From NCBI RefSeq assembly GCF_025137375.1, contig NZ_CP073720.1, positions 372,001-436,000 on the forward strand: a stretch of 64,000 nt of DNA. The letters run 5' to 3'. This stretch comes from Dactylosporangium fulvum. Its GTDB lineage: Bacteria; Actinomycetota; Actinomycetes; Mycobacteriales; Micromonosporaceae. Under the pieces are notes generated by a model that saw nothing but the letters and a program-made list of their open reading frames with translations, was not told the origin of the DNA and did not search any database. Positions 38,303 to 46,341 of the stretch are shown here, piece by piece; within the stretch, counting starts at the first letter, position 1; the number at the start of each line of letters is the position of its first letter. A program made the translations under genes and the position numbers.

Positions 38303-39291
38303 AGCCGCTCCCGGAGTGCCCGCGCTCGGAGTTGGTCGACCGCTGCGTCGACATCCCCGCCGGGTGACCGGCGGAGATCCCATGCAGCGATCAGCGGGTC
38401 GGTGTACCGACGTGGGTTTCCTTGCCGTTTGGATGGCAATGCGCGGGACATGGTTAGCACGGTCGGATCCCGAGGGGTACACAACTCGACGGTCGCATCC
38501 GTCGGCCGTACGACCGCGAATCCGTGCTCCTCCAAAGAGGGCTGGTTGACGACGTAGGCGACGACGCGGCTCGGGCGGCGCCACGGGGCGTACAGGTCGG
38601 CGGCGAGGTCGCCGGACACGGCCGGCGGGGCGTCTCCTCGGTCGAGGGCAACGTGTTCGATACGTTCGAGCTGGGCGGCGGGGTCCCCGGTCGTCGCCCA
38701 GTACGTGGTCAACCCGCGAGGTCCTGGATAGTCCGCCATGAAGCGATCCCAGCACCCCGCCCGGTCCACGACCTGCCAGCCGGCCGGCGTGCGCGCCACC
38801 AACTCGTCGGGCAGCGGTAGTTGCTTGCCGACCGCAACGTGCGACACGCCAATCTGACGTGCGATCTCCGACTGCGACAACGGCTTGGCCGGGCTCAGTG
38901 CGAACAACCGGAGCATGGCGAGCCTGGTCCAACTCGTGCGACCCGGATGTGCGGGGACGGCCGGCCGCTGGTCACCAGCCCGGTACGTCTCGCCTTGAAA
39001 GCAGACGACCGCCTCATCAACCGCCGCATAGGCGACGCGGTGATCCCGTTCGGCGGCACTCTTCAAGGCACGCCCCGCTCGCGGTACCACGAAGATCAGC
39101 CCGTCCACGCGCGGTCGGAGCGCCCTCACGGCGCGATCGATCTCGCGCGGGCTCGGCGAATGGCGCAGCAGCATGACTTGGCGACGTGACCATCGGCCGT
39201 CGCCGGTACCGACATCGATCTCGGCGCTGTCCACGACCCGTCGGTCCAACCCGGCGTCGAGCAGCAACTCGACACCGTCAACGGTCTCCAC
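38293..39291 (-). CDS. AbiEi-like helix-turn-helix protein (antitoxin/repressor)
   Basis: 332 residues from GTG 39291. A central winged helix (PLSQSEIARQIGVSHVAVGK, about residues 137-156) is flanked by an N-terminal alpha/beta part and a C-terminal region that continues toward the nucleotidyltransferase gene. In AbiE systems the HTH protein represses its own promoter through inverted repeats; a perfect 13-bp palindrome lies 10 bp upstream of this start. Coupled to the toxin gene by overlap. Confidence 0.75.
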   Translation of the reverse strand: METVDGVELLLDAGLDRRVVDSAEIDVGTGDGRWSRRQVMLLRHSPSPREIDRAVRALRPRVDGLIFVVPRAGRALKSAAERDHRVAYAAVDEAVVCFQGETYRAGDQRPAVPAHPGRTSWTRLAMLRLFALSPAKPLSQSEIARQIGVSHVAVGKQLPLPDELVARTPAGWQVVDRAGCWDRFMADYPGPRGLTTYWATTGDPAAQLERIEHVALDRGDAPPAVSGDLAADLYAPWRRPSRVVAYVVNQPSLEEHGFAVVRPTDATVELCTPRDPTVLTMSRALPSKRQGNPRRYTDPLIAAWDLRRSPGGDVDAAVDQLRARALRERLWR

Positions 39292-39300
39292 GGAAACAAT

Positions 39301-39333
39301 GTAACCTACCTAGGAAATTTCTAGGTAGGTTAC
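39301..39333 (-). promoter_or_regulatory. Perfect 13-bp palindrome upstream of the AbiE-like pair
   Basis: GTAACCTACCTAG at 39301-39313, spacer GAAATTT, and its exact complement at 39321-39333. It lies 10 bp from the GTG start at 39291. TAGGTT/TACATT within the left half could serve as a -10 for a leaderless transcript. Most likely the autoregulatory operator. Confidence 0.75.
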
Positions 39334-39420
39334 AGCGAAGCTGCCGCCGCTTTGTGGCGGCGGTCAGGCCTCGCGCGACGGCGCGTCGTACATGGCGACC
39401 GGCCACGGAACGGTGAGGTA

Positions 39421-39609
39421 CCTGCGCTCGGCCTTACGGCGAGAAGCGCCTGGCGTTCGACCTGGCGGCGGAGGAGGTCGGTGCTCTGCTTATCGTCTCG
39501 GAGGATGCCGACCTGACTAGCAAGTCGCCCTGGCGGGACGTGCCGGTGCTGCGCGCCCGCGAGTTCGTAGGCTGGGTGGATGCGATGCGCCGGCACCGCC
39601 GGCGTTGAC
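39421..39609 (+). pseudogene. 3' fragment of an unidentified gene
   Basis: About 62 codons with strong GC3 bias end in a stop near 39607 (CARPYGEKRLAFDLAAEEVG, then VPVLRAREFVGWVDAMRRHR). An in-frame stop lies just before the first recognisable codon and no start is available. It looks like the end of a nuclease-related or hypothetical protein cut off by rearrangement. Confidence 0.45.
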
Positions 39610-39695
39610 CGCCGCTCGCGCGTGACGCCAGTCGGCGCTACGGCAGCGGCTCGGACGCTTTCGCGCCGGGTAGGTTTCGCGAGGCTGCGTCCTCT

Positions 39696-41098
39696 GAGGT
39701 GGTGTACGACTCGCCCACTTTGAGTGGGGATGCCGGAATGGGAACGGCCACCGCTTGATCCTTCGAACTGACCAAAGATCGAAGGAGAGACCAAGCGATG
39801 GCCGCACCTGTGAGTGTGGACGGTGCCGCGTTCCTGCGCGAGCACATCGAGTCCGCGTCACCCGATCTGTTGCGCACGATGGTGAAGACGTTCGCCGAAG
39901 CGCTGATGTCCGCCGAGGCCGACGCGCTGTGCGGCGCCGGTTACGGCGAGCGCAGCGACGAACGCACGAACCAGCGCAACGGCTACCGGGCCCGGGACTG
40001 GGACACCCGCGCCGGCACGGTGGAACTGGCGATCCCGAAGCTGCGCCACGGCTCCTATTTCCCGGACTGGCTGCTGCAGCACCGCCGCCGCGCCGAACAG
40101 GCCCTCGTGTCGGTGGTGGCCACCGCCTACCTGCTGGGGGTGTCGACCCGGCGGGTGGAGAAACTCGTCGAGCAACTCGGCGTCACATCGCTGTCACGCA
40201 GCCAGGTGTCGGAGATGGCCGCCCACCTGGACACGCAGGTCGAGGCGTTCCGCAACCGGCCCCTCGACGCCGCCCACTACACGTTCGTGTGGATGGACGC
40301 CCTCGTGATCAAGGTCCGGGAGCACGGCCGGACCGTCAACGTCCACGCCCTGGTCGCGGTCGGGGTCAACGCCGACGGCCAACGCGAGGTCCTCGGCCTG
40401 GACGTCGCCTCCGACCAGGCCGGCGACGAGGACGGCGCCGGCTGGCTGGCCTTCCTGCGCTCCCTGACCGCCCGCGGCCTGTCCGGGGTCAAGCTCGTGG
40501 TCTCCGACGCCCACCGCGGCCTGGTCTCGGCGATCGGCGCCGCGCTGCCCGGCGCGTCCTGGCAGCGCTGCCGCACCCACTACCTGCGCAACCTGCTCGC
40601 GAAAGTCCCCAAATCCGCCCAGCCATGGGTCGCCACCCTCGTGCGCACCGTCTTCGACCAGCCCGACGCCGCCTCGGTCCACGCCCAGTACACCCGGGTC
40701 GTGACCGCGATCGCCGAACGGTTCCCCGCCGCGGCCGAGCACCTCGACGACGCCCGCGAGGAACTGCTCGCGTTCACCGCGTTCCCCCGCGAGGTCTGGC
40801 GCCAGATCTGGTCCAACAACCCCCAAGAGCGGCTGAACAAGAAGATCCGCCGCCGCACCGACGTCGTCGGGATCTTCCCCAACCGCGCCGCCATCATCCG
40901 CCTCATCGGCGCTGTCCTGGCCGAACAGACCGACGAATGGACCGAAGGCCGCCGCTACATGGGTCTGGACATCCTCGCCAAGGCCCGCCTCACCGTGATC
41001 ACGAACGAGGGAACCGACACCGAACCGACCACCACCGAACTCGCCGCGGCATAACATTCAACTATCTGGATCAGCGCTGGCCGTTCCTACACCACCAG
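39696..41098 (+). mobile_element. IS256-family insertion sequence
   Basis: Left end GAGGTGGTGTACGAC at 39696 and right end with complement CTGGTGGTGTAGGAAC ending at about 41098 share the GGTGGTGTA core. About 1.4 kb with one transposase gene, normal for IS256. I find no clear 8-bp target duplication. Confidence 0.85.
39798..41054 (+). CDS. IS256-family transposase (mutator type)
   Basis: 418 residues. Key landmarks: RNGYRARDWDTRAGTVELAI, the first acidic site at FVWMDALVIKVRE, the second at VVSDAHRGLVSAI, and the signature CRTHYLRNLL; the third acidic residue lies in NNPQERLNKKIRRR. ATG 39798 has GAAGGAGA just upstream. The frame is intact and full length, so the element may be active. Confidence 0.96.
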   Translation: MAAPVSVDGAAFLREHIESASPDLLRTMVKTFAEALMSAEADALCGAGYGERSDERTNQRNGYRARDWDTRAGTVELAIPKLRHGSYFPDWLLQHRRRAEQALVSVVATAYLLGVSTRRVEKLVEQLGVTSLSRSQVSEMAAHLDTQVEAFRNRPLDAAHYTFVWMDALVIKVREHGRTVNVHALVAVGVNADGQREVLGLDVASDQAGDEDGAGWLAFLRSLTARGLSGVKLVVSDAHRGLVSAIGAALPGASWQRCRTHYLRNLLAKVPKSAQPWVATLVRTVFDQPDAASVHAQYTRVVTAIAERFPAAAEHLDDAREELLAFTAFPREVWRQIWSNNPQERLNKKIRRRTDVVGIFPNRAAIIRLIGAVLAEQTDEWTEGRRYMGLDILAKARLTVITNEGTDTEPTTTELAAA

Positions 41099-41142
41099 CG
41101 CGGACGTGGCCTTTCGCGAACGGCCCGTCACCCTATCAACCC

Positions 41143-42093
41143 TCATTCAGACTCGTTGGCCCTGCCTGTCCAACCTTGAAGGAACAGGATCAGCGTCAAC
41201 GGGCCGCAGGCGTGTATGCAGGTGAACACGGCGGCCGCGAACCAGGGGGACGGCAGCCGCTCGGTGCCTGCGAAGGCGACCCACGCCCCAAAGTCGAGCG
41301 CCAGAGCTAGACCGGCTGCACCGAGCGCGATGAACCGCTGCCAACGTCGCCGCTCGCGCCAAGGTGCGAACGCCCACCCGGCGGCGGCCACTGGCAGTAA
41401 CGCGATGAGACCGGTCATCGTCCCACGACCAACCGCTGACTCCGCTCCGAGCGCGGGGAGTGCCCGCCACGCCTGAAAGCCGGCTGTCAGTATGGCCGAT
41501 GCGACGACGACCAGCGTCACGGTGCCGAGCAGTACCAGCCACGCCGGCGCCATCCGGCGTAAAGATGCATCGGCACACCGGCGGCGTCCGTTGCCGCTGT
41601 GCGGCTGCCGGGTCGCATCGGCCGGGACTGTCGCTTGACGGCGTGACGACCGAACGTCCGTAAGTTCGTCTGCAGCCCGCTGGGGTGGTACTGCGCCGCT
41701 GGAAGCCGGTTCGCCAGCGGTCGACACTTTCGTCCTACCGGGACCTGCCTGACTCGCCCGGTCGAGCACTTCAAGGTCATGGCCGGCGCTGCTACGGTCG
41801 AGCGCTTCGGTGAGGCGAAGCTCGCCTGCGGCGAGCAGCATCGCAATGATATCGGTGAGGTCTACGCAGGAGGGACAGTCCAATTGCTGGCAGCCTGCGT
41901 GCCGTTCGGCGAGGGACAGGACTGTCGCATGCGTCCACGCGGCAACGAATGGGGCCTGTTGCCAACTGGGCAGCGTCCCGATAGTTTCGGTGAGTTCATC
42001 CACCCGTTGTTGCGGTACAGCAAATGCAGTTGCTGCGGCTTGGACTCTGCGGTGGAACTCGTCCCCAGTCGGACTTTCAGTCACGGCCGTCAC
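41143..42093 (-). CDS. Hypothetical membrane protein with cytosolic N-terminus
   Basis: 316 residues, GTG start at 42093. Residues 1-180 are soluble, with a helical part and a Cys-bearing AGCQQLDCPSCVDLT. The C-terminal 135 residues contain four hydrophobic stretches (WLVLLGTVTLVVVASAILTA, TGLIALLPVAAAGWAF, GAAGLALALDFGAWVAFAG, ACGPLTLILFLQGW). Similar small multi-pass proteins occur on actinomycete mobile plasmids. Function unknown. Confidence 0.7.
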   Translation of the reverse strand: MTAVTESPTGDEFHRRVQAAATAFAVPQQRVDELTETIGTLPSWQQAPFVAAWTHATVLSLAERHAGCQQLDCPSCVDLTDIIAMLLAAGELRLTEALDRSSAGHDLEVLDRASQAGPGRTKVSTAGEPASSGAVPPQRAADELTDVRSSRRQATVPADATRQPHSGNGRRRCADASLRRMAPAWLVLLGTVTLVVVASAILTAGFQAWRALPALGAESAVGRGTMTGLIALLPVAAAGWAFAPWRERRRWQRFIALGAAGLALALDFGAWVAFAGTERLPSPWFAAAVFTCIHACGPLTLILFLQGWTGRANESE

Positions 42094-42336
42094 CGTGCTG
42101 CGGCTGATCTGTCTCGACCTGAAGGCCGGAGGCGGCGAAGTCCCGTTCGCATAACAATTGGTCCCCCTTGTCCGGTGCTAGGATACCCGGCAACACGGGG
42201 TTCAGGCAGCCCCATTCCTCGTCGACAGTAGGCTCAGTCGTCGCCGCGCGGTCGAAGGTAGGCGATGGTCGCAAGGCCTGCTCGTTGCCGTGCGAGTGGA
42301 CCGCGGTTCTTGGGCAGGAGGCGCCCAGGCTGTAAA

Positions 42337-42640
42337 TCAGCGATCGCCGGAGTTGAAGAGATCTTCCAGCATCGCTTGTGATCGTGGTGGCAGTGGCTCC
42401 GGGGAAGAATCGTTCGCATAACGCACATGCGGCTTCGACGGTGGTGATGCCGATGATGTCGGCGAGTGTGCGCAGGTCGTCCTCGTCGCGGTTGCGGGCC
42501 GCGAAAGCCTTGCGAAGACGTGCTCTGCCGATGCGGCCATGACGCGGATGCCGGGGTGGTCGAACACCTCCCGCTTGCCATCGTCGCGCTGAGTCGATAC
42601 GTAGGCGCTGGCCTGCTCGTTGGCCCACCACGGCGGCAGC
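42337..42640 (-). pseudogene. Frameshifted DUF6036-like nucleotidyltransferase/antitoxin remnant
   Basis: Read on the minus strand, WWANEQASAYVSTQRDDGKR then EVFDHPGIRVMAASAEH match the C-terminal half of DUF6036-type proteins. One base is missing after EHVFA, so the next piece (KAFAARNRDEDDLRTLADII, ACALCERFFP) lies in another frame. One extra base then restores the first frame for EPLPPRSQAMLEDLFNSGDR and the stop at 42337. No start or N-terminal half is left. Confidence 0.65.
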
Positions 42641-42679
42641 CCTCTCCGCTTCGGCGACGTTGCGCTTTGTCGGGAATTC

Positions 42680-44284
42680 TCAACCCTCTGGAAGGTCCGG
42701 CTGGTCGATAGATGCTGCGTTCCTGGGCCGCCTCACGCCGATGACGACGTCTTTGCCGATGTACTTCTTAATCAAGAAGATGAGATTCTGGCCGTCGACG
42801 AGCTGCATGCGTCCGTGTTCATATGCCTTCTCCCGGCCGCCTGCAGTGAACCATGAGGTCGTGACCAGGATGCCGCGTCCCGCCTTCTTTTCCTCCATGG
42901 CGCCGGCCAGTTCGCGGATGTGGTTTACCCCAACTACGTTCTTGTAGTGTTTGGCCTGAATGATGGTCACCCCGCCGACAAACGGATCTGGGTTCTTGAC
43001 CACTGCATCCACGCCATCATCCTTACTCGACGTGGTGGTCCATCCCTGCATGCCCATCGCCTCGAAGACCTGACGCACCAAATGCTCGAACTCGCCGTAC
43101 CCCATGTCCATAAGATCCGGCCGGTGGTCGAGGGACGATACAGCGTCGAGACCTTCAATGAAGGCGAACCTGCTCATGTCGAAGATGAGGATCGGCTCGA
43201 TCGGCTTCAAGGCATAAGGATGCTCGGACACGCGGGCATTTAGGTAACGCAAACAGTCGGCCGGGCTGACGCGGTCGAGGATGAGCCGCTCGAACGTCGT
43301 CCGCGTGACGTCAAGACTGATCAGGCACGGATACTCCTGGCGTCCGGTAGCCGGGTTGATCGAGTCCACGTGCCCGTTGAATGCCACCTTCTGCAGGCGC
43401 CTGTCAGCATCGAACAGATCACGCAGCGCCAACAGTGTCACCTGCGCGATGACGTCGCGGTAGAGCTTCTTGACTTCCGCGTCTGGACGTTTCGTCTCGA
43501 CTATCGTGTCCCTGTTCTGGCCGCTCTGGACATAGCGGAACGACTTCGCGGTCGGCACGATATCGGTGCCCGGCAGTTGTAGTTGGACCACAAGCTGCTC
43601 TGCGTCGGGGTTGTATGCGACCTCGGCGCGGCGCGGGAACTGTGGTGGAAGCAGCAGCCGAGCAAGCACCTGCTCGCAATACCGCTCCACGTTTGGCCGG
43701 CGTCGCTCGTTGAGCGACGCGATCTCTGCATCGATCCGGCGGTTGTGCTCCATGCACTCCGCCCGCTCCTCCGCCACCCGGATATCGAACGCTGCGCGCG
43801 CCTGCGCCAACCGCTGTTGCCGGTCGAGCTCTTGCCGCTCCCAATTCGCCGTCGCATCGCCGAATCGGCGCCGGGCCTTCGACAGAGCGGCCTGGTAACG
43901 CTCCTTGCCGCCGAATAGCGTCGACACCATCCCGGGTGCGGCCGGCTCGAATTGCCTCCACTCAGGTCGTTGGGCCGAGGTGCCTAGGTCTCCGGCTTCG
44001 AACACCCTTCGGCTGACGGCTCGCTTCCAGCGACCCAAGTCGATCTTTGCCGGGCGTCGTATGCCCTCGACCAATAGCCCGTCGAGCATCGCAACCAACT
44101 GTGCGATGTCGGCGGTTCTGCGCTCGGCTTCATCCCTCCGGGATGCGAAGTACTTCGCCTTCTCTTCCCGCTCGGCAGCGGCGGCGGCGCGTTCAGCGGC
44201 GCGCTGATCACGTTGAGCCTGCCTCGCCAGATTCTGTTGCATCCGGTAGAAGTCCGAATTGCCCACTCGCTTGTTCGAAGCCAT
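42680..44284 (-). CDS. Mrr-type restriction endonuclease with coiled-coil N-terminus
   Basis: 534 residues. Residues 1-60 are rich in A/E/R and predict a coiled coil; a second charged helical stretch spans about 130-190. The C-terminal Mrr_cat fold is clear: YGEFEHLVRQVFEAMGMQGW, KDDGVDAVVKN (catalytic D) and VTIIQAKHYKN (QxK), then ILVTTSWFTAGGREKAYEHG. Mrr-like type IV enzymes cleave modified DNA. It is the gene nearest the right tRNA-Thr repeat. Apparently intact. Confidence 0.88.
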   Translation of the reverse strand: MASNKRVGNSDFYRMQQNLARQAQRDQRAAERAAAAAEREEKAKYFASRRDEAERRTADIAQLVAMLDGLLVEGIRRPAKIDLGRWKRAVSRRVFEAGDLGTSAQRPEWRQFEPAAPGMVSTLFGGKERYQAALSKARRRFGDATANWERQELDRQQRLAQARAAFDIRVAEERAECMEHNRRIDAEIASLNERRRPNVERYCEQVLARLLLPPQFPRRAEVAYNPDAEQLVVQLQLPGTDIVPTAKSFRYVQSGQNRDTIVETKRPDAEVKKLYRDVIAQVTLLALRDLFDADRRLQKVAFNGHVDSINPATGRQEYPCLISLDVTRTTFERLILDRVSPADCLRYLNARVSEHPYALKPIEPILIFDMSRFAFIEGLDAVSSLDHRPDLMDMGYGEFEHLVRQVFEAMGMQGWTTTSSKDDGVDAVVKNPDPFVGGVTIIQAKHYKNVVGVNHIRELAGAMEEKKAGRGILVTTSWFTAGGREKAYEHGRMQLVDGQNLIFLIKKYIGKDVVIGVRRPRNAASIDQPDLPEG

Positions 44285-44844
44285 CGGCCACCCATCGACG
44301 CCCTCGACTCAGGTTATCGGCCGCAGCCGCCCCCGTCGAGACCTGGAGTGACTTCCCGATTGCCCTCCGTCAGGAGTGCTCTCCGCTGGGGCCGCGTCAA
44401 GTAGATCGGGGCCCAGACCCTCTTGGCGAATGGGGCAAGGTGCCCGCGATTGGGCAAAGCAGGGATCGTCCACTATGGATTCGCCTGTGCTCGTTGCGTG
44501 CTCCGGCGTTTCCGGACGCCTCCCCTTCGCCCTGGATTCGGCCTGCTGGGCTGGACTAAATTCGGGACAAGACGGTACTAAGTGGCACGCACAATACTCG
44601 TAAAACCGGACATAACTCGCCTTGTAGTCGGAAGGTTGCGGGTTCAAGTCCCGCCGTCGGCTCTTAGCTCCAGGTCAGGCTGGCGCCCCTGAGATGCCAC
44701 AGAGCCGGGCCGTGCAGCAGCATGCTTACCGCTCCAGGCTCTCGTCGAGACGTCGTAGCGCTTCCCGGGTCTGGGTTATCGGGCTCCAGTTGATCCGTTA
44801 CAGATCGACGGTGACAGTTTCAGCCGGCATGGGCGATCACGACG
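44285..44844. other. Non-coding, contains the right tRNA-Thr repeat
   Basis: No convincing gene. It holds the 44-nt tRNA-Thr 3'-half copy at 44621-44664. Short frames across it lack codon bias. Confidence 0.5.
44621..44664 (+). repeat. Putative attR: partial tRNA-Thr copy
   Basis: From CTTGTAG through the T arm to TCGGCTCT it repeats 4999-5042 with three changes. Two of these are paired in the T stem (GGGGG/CCCCC becomes GCGGG/CCCGC), so the stem is preserved. The 5' half of a tRNA is absent (upstream is AAACCGGACATAACTCGC), so this is not a functional tRNA gene. Confidence 0.65.
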
Positions 44845-45387
44845 TCACGACGACGAATAGTCCATGCCAATGGCGCGCTCCCGACGGTCTAAATCTTCGC
44901 GCATCACGTTGGTTAGCGCCCGTTGGGCCTCCGCATACGTGTCCAATAGTGCGCCGCCGTTAGCAAGAGTCTGCTCGAACATACCTGCGATCGTTTTACG
45001 CAGGTTGTCCGCCTTGTCGACGATCAGCTCAGGAGCGCAGAGGCGTAGGCGCACAACATGCTCAATCAACTCCACAAGCTTGGCATCGGCTGCCTGATAC
45101 GTGTCCTGCTCGATCTCATCGGTGGCGTACGTGTGACGAATTTTATTCTGGAGATCAAATGCCGATTCCACTACGCGCAAGTAGGCCAAGTACTCCTCAC
45201 GGCATAGCTGCAGTTGCAGACGATCTCGTTCTACCGTGACCGCGTTCATGGCCAACTCTCGCTCGGATTTCCTGGCCCGGTTTGTGGTCCAGAGCGTGCT
45301 CGAAATACCTGCGAGGCCAACCACTGCCGTGCTGACCGTACCGATCCAGTCTGCTGCCATGGCTCGGTATGATGCCATCCGGTCCAC
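44845..45387 (-). CDS. Hypothetical protein, one N-terminal membrane anchor and coiled coil
   Basis: 180 residues; M4 (MASYRAMAADW) is an equally good start. A hydrophobic segment (WIGTVSTAVVGLAGISSTLW) near the N-terminus is followed by a long charged helix (RARKSERELAMNAVTVERDR) predicting a coiled coil. No enzymatic motif. Codon bias is weaker than in neighbours, consistent with foreign origin. Confidence 0.65.
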   Translation of the reverse strand: MDRMASYRAMAADWIGTVSTAVVGLAGISSTLWTTNRARKSERELAMNAVTVERDRLQLQLCREEYLAYLRVVESAFDLQNKIRHTYATDEIEQDTYQAADAKLVELIEHVVRLRLCAPELIVDKADNLRKTIAGMFEQTLANGGALLDTYAEAQRALTNVMREDLDRRERAIGMDYSSS

Positions 45388-45548
45388 AGTGGAGGCGACC
45401 TGACTCTGGCAGGTGCAGCGTCTGACCCACGACCAGAAGCCGGCCGGCGGCCAGGGCTACCTGGCGCCGATCCTGTGCACCTGCCGGTGCACCTCCAGGC
45501 ATCGGGCCCGCGGATGCTGCACTCGGCATGCCACCTCGACGGCGGCGG
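45388..45548. other. Intergenic, unresolved remnant
   Basis: A plus-strand frame reads LTHDQKPAGGQGYLAPILCT with no start and an early stop. Probably a relic; nothing else seen. Confidence 0.3.
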
Positions 45549-45956
45549 TTACCCGGCAGTGGTGAGACCGTAGCGGTCGGCGAGATACAACACCGGCTCA
45601 CCGCCAGCCGTCCGGACCTCGAGCACCGGCATTCCCATCGACCAACCATGCTGCACGGCCTCCGGCCGGGTCACCGGGCGTGTCGTCACGACCACACCAG
45701 CCTGCAGGAGGGCCGTTTCCCACTCTGGCGACTGCCGCACCATGGCTGGCCGGCCACGCGCCGTGGACACCAGACCCTCACGGGCCAGTTCCCCGATCGC
45801 CTCCCGCACCATCTGCCGTCCGCACCTGAACGCAGCAGAAAGGTCACTTTCGCTGGGCAGGCTGACACCGGGTGGCAGTTCGTGGGCGAAGATCCGGCGG
45901 CGCAACTCGGCGGCAATGTCGTGGTAGCTGACCCGCAGCTCGGTCGGCGAAGGCAT
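45549..45956 (-). CDS. GntR-family transcriptional regulator
   Basis: 135 residues from ATG 45956. A winged helix-turn-helix is clear (AELRRRIFAHELPPGVSLPS, ESDLSAAFRCGRQMVREAIG, ELAREGLVSTARG). The C-terminal half is too short for a UTRA or FCD ligand domain. The longer frame to 46112 would add a hydrophobic N-terminus unlike GntR proteins. TATATT 8 nt before ATG 45956 suggests a leaderless mRNA. Confidence 0.8.
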   Translation of the reverse strand: MPSPTELRVSYHDIAAELRRRIFAHELPPGVSLPSESDLSAAFRCGRQMVREAIGELAREGLVSTARGRPAMVRQSPEWETALLQAGVVVTTRPVTRPEAVQHGWSMGMPVLEVRTAGGEPVLYLADRYGLTTAG

Positions 45957-45962
45957 GACAAT

Positions 45963-45990
45963 CAATATAAGCCATATGGCCATAATGGCC
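45963..45990 (-). promoter_or_regulatory. Promoter and palindromic operator of the GntR gene
   Basis: On the minus strand TATATT lies 8 nt before the ATG at 45956. Overlapping it are two nested palindromes: GCCATATGGC at 45971-45980 and GGCCATAATGGCC at 45978-45990. The arrangement fits autorepression. Confidence 0.5.
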
Positions 45991-46341
45991 AAGATGCTGC
46001 GCCGCCGGTACGGGCTACTACCTTTGTCGATCACAGGACGCGGCTTCGGCCCGGGATCAGCTTCAGACAGCGACGAGAGCAGGTCCTCCATGCTCACCCT
46101 CGTATTGGCCACGCTCTACCGGGACGCGCGCCACTCACTGGCTTCCCTCCCGTTCGCAACGGGCAACCGCTGCGGGTTCGGACTCTGCGCACCCCAGCAC
46201 GGTGAATGACCGGTGCCGGTAGTGCATTCGGCGAGGGGTTGGGATGTCAGCCGTCGACGTGGGTGATCGTCGAGTCGGCGGCGTTCGCCACCGTCAGGTC
46301 GGTATCCGCGGCATCGCATCGATATCTGCGATCATCATGGG

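Noticed and set aside
44621..44664. A second functional tRNA-Thr gene
   Set aside because: The 5' half is missing and upstream DNA cannot pair with the acceptor strand; kept as an att-like repeat.
45957..46112. N-terminal extension of the GntR regulator with a hydrophobic segment
   Set aside because: It would put a membrane helix before the DNA-binding domain, unlike GntR proteins, and the promoter-like TATATT lies inside it.
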